Origin: an uncultured Methylococcaceae bacterium
GTDB lineage: Bacteria; Pseudomonadota; Gammaproteobacteria; Methylococcales; Methylococcaceae
Direction: 5' to 3'
Length of the DNA stretch: 12,382 nt
NCBI GenBank assembly: GCA_903910005.1
Contig: CAIVXW010000118.1
Span: 1-12,382, forward strand
Made by a program: the position numbers and the translations under genes. The notes beneath the pieces are model-generated. The model did not search any database. It worked only from the letters and a program-made list of their open reading frames with translations, and was not told where the DNA came from. Positions 7,901-12,382 of the stretch are shown here, piece by piece (the stretch's first letter is position 1; each line of letters begins with the position of its first letter).

Positions 7901-7935
7901 TCCCTGATTGGTGGTTCAGAACTGGCAATCAGGGA
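7901..7935 (+). promoter_or_regulatory. Hairpin covering the ribosome binding site of the propeller gene
   Basis: TCCCTGATTG at 7901-7910 is perfectly complementary to CAATCAGGGA at 7926-7935, with a 15-base loop that holds a further short inverted repeat (GTTC/GAAC). The 3' arm contains the AGGGA that serves as Shine-Dalgarno sequence for the ATG at 7941. No T tract follows, so it is unlikely to be a terminator. It could limit translation of the second gene or stabilise the upstream smbP-like mRNA. Confidence 0.55.
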
Positions 7936-7940
7936 CAGGA

Positions 7941-9158
7941 ATGACTCCGACGGCAATAAATTTAATGTCACGCAATAGCTTTATTTTACTGTTCCTGCTG
8001 TTCCTCCAGTCGGTTGGAGCATCGGATGAAATCCGGTACGCCAAACTGGACGGTCTGAGGGAATTTCAGGGTATCAGTGTAGTTGCAACGGAAAACACCC
8101 TACACGCCCTCGCCGGAGGATTGTGGGATCAGGAGCCACGCCCTGCACTGTATTATCTAACGTCTACCGATGGCGGCTTGAACTGGCATAAGGTAGCCCG
8201 TCTGTCGTACCCGCAGGATCCTCCCTTACTCTCCAAAAGCCAGGATTCAATGCGCCTGGCGGTGCGCGGGCCGAAACGTGTTGCGGTCTGGCGTAGTCAG
8301 GGGGAAATACCAGGCTCTGGGGAGTTGACGCTCGCGTATTCGAGCGATCAGGGTAAAACCTGGCGTCGTGGCAAAAACCCGGCAACGGGCGATACCAGTC
8401 ACAATCAGTCTTATCCGGATATCGTGCTGGATCGATGGGGTAAAACCCATGTGGTCTGGCTGGACGACCGGGAGGAAAAGGGAAACGTTCAGGGGCTGCG
8501 TTATGCTGAATCACGCGATGGTGCCAACAGTTGGTCGCCGGAGCAAACACTGGATGATACCACCTGCACCTGTTGCTGGACGCGACTGACTCTGCTGGCT
8601 GACCGGACACCTGCCGTGCTGTACCGTGGCAGCGAACCCCATGACATGAAAGTGCGGATAAAGTCCCACACCCGGGATCGTTGGGATGCCGCGCATGTCG
8701 CCGGTCGATTTGGCTGGCATTTTAGCGGATGCCCCCATTGTGGCGGGGCACTGCTGGCTACGTCATCAGCCAATGCCGGTCTTTTCCGTTTGCATGCGGT
8801 CGTCTGGACGGGAAAATCGGGCTATGCCGGTCTTTATCACCTACACTCATCCGATGGCGGGCGTCACTGGCAAGGCGAACGTTTAGCCAGCGAAAACAGC
8901 CGGAATCCGGACATGGCTACGCGGGATAACCGTCATCTGGGACTTATCCATACCGAAGGCTCCTTTGGTCATCAAATCCTCAAATTCATCCACTCGGCAG
9001 ATGCCGGTAAAACCTGGAATACTCCGATCACCATCAGTCGGCCTGATACCCATGCCGAGTACCCACAAATCGTCAGCCTGCTGAATCGTTACATAGTCTT
9101 CTGGACAGAAAAAACGGCACATGGCATGGCCAGACTGGCTGTGAGGCAGATTCTCTGA
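7941..9158 (+). CDS. Exported Asp-box (BNR/sialidase-fold) beta-propeller with Cys motifs
   Basis: A 405-residue protein. ATG 7941 was chosen because AGGGA sits 5-6 bases upstream. A TTG at 7908 and an ATG at 7965 are alternatives; the hydrophobic signal sequence FILLFLLFLQSVGA follows in all cases. Five Asp-boxes (S-x-D-x-G-x-x-W or close variants) are visible at 75-82, 134-141, 191-198, 303-310 and 352-359, spaced as blades of a six-bladed sialidase-type propeller. I see no convincing sialidase arginine triad or catalytic Tyr, so hydrolase activity is not supported. Unusual are C209-T-C211-C212-W and G-C264-P-H-C267-G, two compact Cys clusters on adjacent blades that could form disulfides or a copper or heme-related metal site. 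Its neighbours encode SmbP-like and CopC-like proteins, which favours a metal-linked role. Confidence 0.85.
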   Translation: MTPTAINLMSRNSFILLFLLFLQSVGASDEIRYAKLDGLREFQGISVVATENTLHALAGGLWDQEPRPALYYLTSTDGGLNWHKVARLSYPQDPPLLSKSQDSMRLAVRGPKRVAVWRSQGEIPGSGELTLAYSSDQGKTWRRGKNPATGDTSHNQSYPDIVLDRWGKTHVVWLDDREEKGNVQGLRYAESRDGANSWSPEQTLDDTTCTCCWTRLTLLADRTPAVLYRGSEPHDMKVRIKSHTRDRWDAAHVAGRFGWHFSGCPHCGGALLATSSANAGLFRLHAVVWTGKSGYAGLYHLHSSDGGRHWQGERLASENSRNPDMATRDNRHLGLIHTEGSFGHQILKFIHSADAGKTWNTPITISRPDTHAEYPQIVSLLNRYIVFWTEKTAHGMARLAVRQIL

Positions 9159-9178
9159 TCAAGGTGATCCGGCTTTTT
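9157..9178 (+). terminator. Weak terminator-like hairpin after the propeller gene
   Basis: GATCA (9157-9161) pairs with TGATC (9165-9169) across a 3-base loop, followed after a short gap by five T residues at 9174-9178. The stem is only 5 bp and the T run is offset, so it would be at best a partial terminator before the CopC-like gene. Confidence 0.25.
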
Positions 9179-9216
9179 AACGTTTGTCAAGCGGCATAAA
9201 GCAAATTAAAGCGTCC

Positions 9217-9663
9217 ATGTTACCTCATCGAAATTCCTTCCTGAAACCCCTGGTCTTGCTGGCGTGGCTCGCGGGTAACTGCATACCCGTTTCCGCTCAC
9301 GCACGGACGTTAGACATCGACCCGTTTGCGCTACCGGCATTATCCAGTCTGGCGGTGGGTCATCTGGCTCATGCCATTCTGGTAAAAGCAAATCCGGAAA
9401 AAGAATCCTCAGTAACCGACATACCAAAGGAAGTTCTACTGACTTTCAACGAAGGGGTTGGCACCGAGTATCTGGCACTGGCGGTCTCAGACAGCACCGG
9501 CCAGCGGGTCGACCAACACGATGCTCACCTTGATTTTACTGACCATTCCCATTTAAGGGCCAGCCTGACTTTACTCAAGACCGGACGCTATACCGTTCGG
9601 TACAGGGTGTTGTCAGCAGACGGCCATGTAGTCAGTGGAAAGTATTTTTTTTATATCCAGTAA
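9217..9663 (+). CDS. CopC-domain periplasmic copper-binding protein with extended N-terminus
   Basis: A 148-residue protein. ATG 9217 is chosen for its signal peptide (MLPHRNSFLKPLVLLAWLAG...VSA); a TTG at 9184 is in frame. The CopC fold is clear from H52-AILVKANPEK, PKEVLLTFNEGV, and the end LKTGRYTVRYRVLSADGHVVSGKYFFYI. In typical CopC proteins the Cu(II) site uses the N-terminal His of the mature chain plus an Asp and a His late in the chain; here D135 and H137 of ADGH fit the latter two. The domain's first His (H52) is preceded by about 24 extra residues after the signal peptide. The new mature N-terminus could be H28 if cleavage follows VSA. No CopD-type membrane domain is fused or encoded next to it. 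The role is copper binding in the periplasm, by family. Confidence 0.88.
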   Translation: MLPHRNSFLKPLVLLAWLAGNCIPVSAHARTLDIDPFALPALSSLAVGHLAHAILVKANPEKESSVTDIPKEVLLTFNEGVGTEYLALAVSDSTGQRVDQHDAHLDFTDHSHLRASLTLLKTGRYTVRYRVLSADGHVVSGKYFFYIQ

Positions 9664-9761
9664 ACAGCCCTGCCTCACTCCACTGACCGACAGGTAACAG
9701 TGGGCCAAAGTCGGACAATCCGCCAGGGGTTGAGCGAACAGACCGCAAGCAGCGAACTATT

Positions 9762-10409
9762 ATGTTATCAATTGCAAAAATAACTCAAGTGTTTCTTCTA
9801 TCAGTACTGATTCAAGCAACCGGATGGGCTGCCAGTAGCCCAAGAGACAAGGGCAACAGCCAGCAAATGTATCCCGGTGCTTCCATGACCTGCCTTATGA
9901 CCAATGATTTTTATGCCGTGCATTTTACCGCACTGCAACCAGGCCGCCGCGATACTGAAGCCACCGATTTTGTCAAGTATTGTCAGGATATACCTGCCCC
10001 TGGAAAAACGTATCTGAGCGTTGATTTGCTTGATCGTGAATCCAGAAAGCTGGCTCTGACCCTGCGATTGGTCGAAGAGCAAGTCAGTGAGGACGGAACA
10101 GCCCATAAAATACTGACGACCCTTAAGGAAACGCCTCCAAAGGTGTACAAAAACGGGGTGGCTGATATCCATGCAGAACTGGATCATGTGGGCCATTACG
10201 CCTTGATTATTACCTTTGGTGATGAAAGTGAAGGCACGGAGGATGACCGGCTGAGAATACCCTTCCGTATAGGCTTGCCAGACTCCGCCGGATCAAAGAC
10301 CGGGATGGGTGCATTGGCGGCGATGTCGGTTATGGGCTTTGTCATTGCCCTTCTGGTGGCAGGTTACCTGAGCCTGTTTGGGTCGGCACGCAAAAAAAGG
10401 ATACCCTGA
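9762..10409 (+). CDS. Exported, C-terminally membrane-anchored protein of unknown family
   Basis: A 215-residue protein with a signal peptide (MLSIAKITQVFLLSVLIQATGWA, cleaved near 24). A probable beta-rich periplasmic domain holds two Cys (in SMTCLMTND and VKYCQDIP). One C-terminal membrane helix (about 184-206, ALAAMSVMGFVIALLVAGYLSLF) is followed by a basic tail (SARKKRIP), so the domain faces the periplasm and is tethered to the inner membrane. I recognise no family. It starts 98 bases after the CopC-like gene on the same strand and may share its transcript; its ribosome binding site is poor. Its stop codon lies inside the stem of the inverted repeat that closes the region. Given its neighbours, a part in metal handling is possible but not shown. 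Confidence 0.75.
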   Translation: MLSIAKITQVFLLSVLIQATGWAASSPRDKGNSQQMYPGASMTCLMTNDFYAVHFTALQPGRRDTEATDFVKYCQDIPAPGKTYLSVDLLDRESRKLALTLRLVEEQVSEDGTAHKILTTLKETPPKVYKNGVADIHAELDHVGHYALIITFGDESEGTEDDRLRIPFRIGLPDSAGSKTGMGALAAMSVMGFVIALLVAGYLSLFGSARKKRIP

Positions 10410-10424
10410 AATCAGGGTATCCTT
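10397..10424 (-). terminator. 13-bp inverted repeat; rho-independent terminator on the minus strand
   Basis: AAGGATACCCTGA and its perfect complement are separated by 2 bases. Read on the minus strand, the stem runs into seven T residues (plus-strand A run at 10392-10398), a classic intrinsic terminator for transcription arriving from the right. On the plus strand it is followed only by TTGCTTAT, so termination of the membrane-anchored protein gene would be weaker. The stop codon of that gene is part of the stem. Confidence 0.7.
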
Positions 10425-10636
10425 GCTTATGAAAAGGCAATGGAGAACAAAAAACCATGATGGCAGGATTACATGAATTGCTGCACTCAGGATTCGGCTT
10501 GAATTATAATACAATCAATCACCGCATGTATACTATTAAATCGAATTTTTTACCGCTACCAGCATGGTGCTTAAATTAATTATTACAGGATTTTCGGATT
10601 AGCCTGTATTACCCAAGAAATTAACAAGCTCTGCGA
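10425..10636. other. AT-rich spacer with no gene recognised
   Basis: This stretch is visibly more AT-rich than its surroundings and holds no supportable gene. A TATAAT occurs at 10505-10510, but no -35 hexamer lies at a suitable distance. It sits between the terminator and the truncated insertion sequence, so it may be the scar of the deletion that removed the 5' part of that element. Confidence 0.5.
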
Positions 10637-11000
10637 GTGTTCAGTCGGGTAAAATACCACTTCGAGACGCATTGCGTGTGTCCAGTACTGGACGCAGACA
10701 GGAGTACCAGCCCTGCAACTGAGTACACGTGCGAGAGAACTGGCACTGGGCATTTACCGGGTAGTGGCCTGGCGGGTGGCCTACATACAACGGATGGGAC
10801 GCACCAACCCGCATCTGCCAGCCCGGGTGGTGTTCTCGCTGGAAGAGTGGAAGCCACCGGAGGAGGAGCCGTCCATACAGGAGGTGGTACGCAAGTGTGA
10901 CTGGGAACCGGGAGTTAAAACCCTCTGGCGCGGCTGTCGGCGTGTCCGAACCTTCGTTGAGGGTCTCCAAAACCTCCGCCAGCTGGGCATTGAGGGATGA
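10637..11000 (+). pseudogene. Decayed IS4/IS50-type transposase, C-terminal fragment
   Basis: The frame ending at the TGA at 10998-11000 reads ALQLSTRARELALGIYRVVAWRVAY, then RTNPHLPARVVFSLEEW, then EPGVKTLWRG and RTFVEGLQNLRQLGIEG, typical of the C-terminal part of IS4-family (IS50/Tn5-like) transposases. Remnants of the preceding segment (RVKYHFE) lie in another frame, so there is a frameshift near 10670-10700. Relative to the expected layout, residues are missing after EEW and before EPGVKT (the REVVRxxAxLGGFLGRKGD-type stretch is reduced to VVRKCDW). The 5' two-thirds of the gene is absent. It is therefore non-functional. The stop codon directly adjoins the element's terminal repeat. Membership of the IS4 family is seen from motifs; the exact element is unknown. 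Confidence 0.85.
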
Positions 11001-11018
11001 GTTGTGTGTAATCGTATG
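11001..11018 (-). repeat. Terminal inverted repeat of the truncated IS (right end)
   Basis: On the minus strand it reads CATACGATTACACACAAC, matching 16 of 18 bases of the left end at 12177-12194 in the opposite orientation. It starts immediately after the transposase stop codon and ends where the DegT homology begins. Confidence 0.75.
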
Positions 11019-11199
11019 GGTACAACTCGATGTCGCAATCGCATACTTCACGCTGAGGTGTTCCTTGAAAAGTTCCTCAAACCGATTGATGTAGGCGTAA
11101 CACTGATCCGCCCCAACCGTTAGCGGCGGCATCGGTGGCATAGCGCACCTCCAGGTCGGTAATCGAGATTTTTGTGTAGTGAATGCGGTTTTTTTGCAT
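11019..11199 (-). pseudogene. DegT/DnrJ/EryC1/StrS aminotransferase, N-terminal fragment with frameshift
   Basis: From the ATG at 11199 the minus strand encodes MQKNRIHYTKISITDLEVRY, then ATDAAANGWG. The next base run (11105-11114) carries one extra G, after which DQCYAYINRFEELFKEHLSV and KYAIATSSCT follow in the neighbouring frame. This is the familiar start of PLP-dependent sugar aminotransferases that make amino sugars for surface polysaccharides. Homology stops at SSCT, exactly where the IS terminal repeat begins. The remaining roughly 300 residues, including the PLP lysine, are absent from the window. AAAGGA (11207-11212) is a good ribosome binding site, and the start lies 3 bases after the HepT-like stop, so the gene was once coupled to the toxin-antitoxin pair. 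It is non-functional as it stands. Confidence 0.78.
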
Positions 11200-11202
11200 G
11201 TC

Positions 11203-11775
11203 TTAATCCTTTACGATCGGGTTTTGCCCGTTAGTGGGCAAGGCGGCTTGCCGGGTGATGGCCTGACAGTCGTTGGTGAATCTGTCCGATAGGGGTTGTA
11301 TGGCCAATGCGTCATGACAATAGTCGATAAAACGCGCAGCGATCCCATAAAGTAGCGGTGTTAAGCCATTCAGGGTATTGAAGTGTTCCGCGATGGCGAC
11401 GTAGTCCGTCTCATAGGCATGGGCCGCGAGGTTGCGGACTGTCCGGCAGAGTTGCCAGTCGGTGGCACGCTCAAGAACGCCGATTTTTTCATGAAACGCC
11501 AGCACCTTCAGAAAGGTATCGCCCGATTCGCCCGCCAGCAGAAAAGCATGACGCATGGCTGCGCCGAGGGTGTCCTGAAGTTTTCCGAAGCGTTCGTTCA
11601 AGGCCGCCAGTGTCTCGAACAGTGAAACATCCTTGTCGCGGCGTGCCAGTTCCTCGGCATGGAGTGGCCAGTGTAATTTGACGCGGGAGGCCTGCAGAAA
11701 GTAGAGACAACGCTGTATCGCTTCCAGCAAATTGGCCAGGTGGCGGCGTTGGGCCGTCAGGATTTGATCGGTCAT
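11203..11775 (-). CDS. HepT-like HEPN-domain toxin (RNase)
   Basis: A 190-residue mainly helical protein. The segment R114-N-L-A-A-H119-A-Y121 is the HEPN active-site motif Rx4HxY; in HepT the R and H form the RNase site, and the Tyr is AMPylated by the partner nucleotidyltransferase to silence it. Its start overlaps the stop of the nucleotidyltransferase gene by 4 bases (ATGA), the usual arrangement for MntA-HepT pairs. At 190 residues it is longer than many HepT proteins, with a polar tail after about 165 and no recognised motif there. The pair could be a toxin-antitoxin stabilising this IS-rich segment. An older family label for such proteins is nucleotidyltransferase substrate-binding. 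All motif residues are intact, so it is probably functional. Confidence 0.85.
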   Translation of the reverse strand: MTDQILTAQRRHLANLLEAIQRCLYFLQASRVKLHWPLHAEELARRDKDVSLFETLAALNERFGKLQDTLGAAMRHAFLLAGESGDTFLKVLAFHEKIGVLERATDWQLCRTVRNLAAHAYETDYVAIAEHFNTLNGLTPLLYGIAARFIDYCHDALAIQPLSDRFTNDCQAITRQAALPTNGQNPIVKD

Positions 11776-12074
11776 GCGCCAGGCTCCAGGAGTACCGCCT
11801 GGGCGCGGGCAATTTGCTGAAAGGAGGTGGCCGGAACCGAGAGGTCGCGCACGACCAGATCAACCGGCAGCCCTAGCCGGGCTTCCAGTAACAGCTTCAA
11901 GCGGGCATGTTCAAGCAAGGTCATACGTGTGGGTAGTTCGATGAGGAGATCAAGATCGCCGCCTCGGGCTCGATCATCAAGCCGCGAACCGAATAGATAG
12001 GCTCTGGCCGATTGGCCTGCCTGTTGGGTGAGGGTTTGCAGGATGATGTGTTGCTGCTCGGGTGTCAAACGCAT
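11772..12074 (-). CDS. MntA-like minimal nucleotidyltransferase antitoxin
   Basis: A 100-residue protein. ATG 12074 is chosen because GGAGGT lies 6 bases upstream (12081-12086) and the protein then begins MRLTPEQQ, standard for the family; the frame is open further up, to 12191, without family features. The nucleotidyltransferase signature is complete: G29-S30, nine residues, D40-L-D42, and the third acidic residue D72 in VDLVV. In MntA-HepT systems this enzyme transfers AMP from ATP to the HEPN toxin's tyrosine, neutralising it. It is the first gene of the minus-strand unit, followed by the HepT-like gene and the broken aminotransferase gene. No promoter is clear in the 100 bases between its start and the IS end at 12177. 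Confidence 0.88.
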   Translation of the reverse strand: MRLTPEQQHIILQTLTQQAGQSARAYLFGSRLDDRARGGDLDLLIELPTRMTLLEHARLKLLLEARLGLPVDLVVRDLSVPATSFQQIARAQAVLLEPGA

Positions 12075-12176
12075 GAACGAACCTCCAGGCATCTGTGATG
12101 ATAACCCCGGTCGCCTGATTCCAGTGTGGTGGAATGGCGTACCTCGCGGTCGGTCATCGAGGATTGAGTGTAGGGG

Positions 12177-12194
12177 CATACCATTGCACACAAC
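12177..12194 (+). repeat. Terminal inverted repeat of the second IS (left end)
   Basis: CATACCATTGCACACAAC, matching the complement of 11001-11018 at 16 of 18 positions. The mismatches are at positions 6 and 10 of the repeat. Confidence 0.75.
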
Positions 12195-12322
12195 TTCCGA
12201 AGTCCAGTCAGAATGAGGGTTCGGCAGGGGTTTGGCGGCAGCCAGTGCGGTTCGGGGCTTGAATAAAGCAGCGAACTACGGTTTGCTATCGCTTTTCAAC
12301 CCCACTCAAGAGAGCGACTGCC

Positions 12323-12382
12323 ATGTCCTGGTCAGAACACGAATTTTCAGGTGCCGATCTGGGCGATGCCCGCTTGAAGAAG
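12323..12382 (+). CDS. IS4/IS50-type transposase, N-terminal 20 codons (partial)
   Basis: The frame from ATG 12323 reads MSWSEHEFSGADLGDARLKK, the characteristic opening of IS4-family transposases of the IS50/Tn5 type (N-terminal DNA-binding domain, F-x-G-A-D-L-G-D-x-R-L). A GAGAG purine stretch lies about 8 bases upstream. The gene is cut by the window end; whether the rest is intact is unknown. Confidence 0.88.
   Translation, partial: MSWSEHEFSGADLGDARLKK

Larger units (their letters stand above)
10637..11018 (+). mobile_element. Truncated 3' end of an IS4/IS50-group insertion sequence
   Basis: This covers the transposase fragment plus the right terminal repeat at 11001-11018. The left end cannot be found in the window, so the element is 5'-truncated, with its left border unresolved near 10637. 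Its right end abuts the interrupted DegT-type gene. Confidence 0.75.
12177..12382 (+). mobile_element. Left end of a second IS4/IS50-group insertion sequence (runs off the window)
   Basis: Begins with the terminal repeat at 12177-12194, has about 130 bases of leader, and contains the transposase start. It has the same orientation as the truncated copy that ends at 11018. The right end lies beyond the window, so the target-site duplication cannot be checked. Confidence 0.8.

Noticed and set aside
9680..9703. Hairpin CCACTG/CAGTGG after the CopC-like gene as terminator
   Set aside because: 6-bp stem, 12-base loop and no T run; it probably does not terminate.
10477..10510. Sigma-70 promoter with TATAAT at 10505
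   Set aside because: The nearest -35-like hexamer (TTGCTG) is 22 bases away and no intact gene follows.
10641..11141. Minus-strand 166-codon open frame as a single gene
   Set aside because: Only its first 40 codons are real homology (shifted DegT start); the rest is the antisense of the decayed transposase. It is a chimera created by the IS end.
1..12382. tRNA, rRNA genes or CRISPR arrays
   Set aside because: No cloverleaf-like sequence, rRNA-like stretch or regularly spaced direct repeats were seen.

Overview
The window looks like part of a chromosome from a moderately GC-rich Gram-negative bacterium. It encodes an outer-membrane TonB-dependent receptor and many Sec-exported periplasmic proteins. 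The mix of a SmbP-like small protein, a CopC-domain protein, an Asp-box propeller and a TonB receptor would suit a gammaproteobacterium such as a methanotroph or a related metal-dependent oxidiser. That assignment is inference; no rRNA or housekeeping marker is present.

Region 1 (1-7212). After about 595 bases with no convincing gene, which include a strong minus-strand G-quadruplex motif, five tightly packed plus-strand genes follow: an exported His-containing protein, a LolD/MacB-type ATPase, an FtsX-like permease with His motifs in its periplasmic domain, a ZnuA/TroA-like metal-binding protein with a His-rich loop, and a TonB-dependent receptor. A possible 81-residue membrane peptide trails them. 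Overlaps and short gaps (8-base overlap, 11-base overlap, 28- and 29-base gaps) suggest one operon. I infer a metal-acquisition system, probably zinc or copper. The odd point is that a ZnuA-like binding protein is paired with a MacB/FtsX-type ABC module rather than a ZnuB-type importer.

Region 2 (7213-10430). A good sigma-54-like promoter (7325-7340) precedes a second set of exported proteins: a SmbP-like small helical protein, a five-Asp-box beta-propeller with CxCC and CxxC motifs, a CopC-domain protein with an unusual N-terminal extension, and a membrane-anchored protein of unknown family. A perfect 10-bp hairpin covers the ribosome binding site of the propeller gene. The region ends in a 13-bp inverted repeat that works best as a terminator for minus-strand transcription. 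Together these look like a periplasmic copper or metal handling locus.

Region 3 (10431-12382) is an insertion-sequence-scarred accessory segment. A decayed 3' part of an IS4/IS50-type element ends at an 18-bp terminal repeat (11001-11018). That end abuts the beginning of a broken DegT-family aminotransferase gene on the minus strand. Upstream of the aminotransferase on the minus strand lies an intact MntA/HepT-type nucleotidyltransferase-HEPN toxin-antitoxin pair. A second, same-orientation IS copy starts at 12177 with a 16/18 matching terminal repeat, and its transposase runs off the window end.
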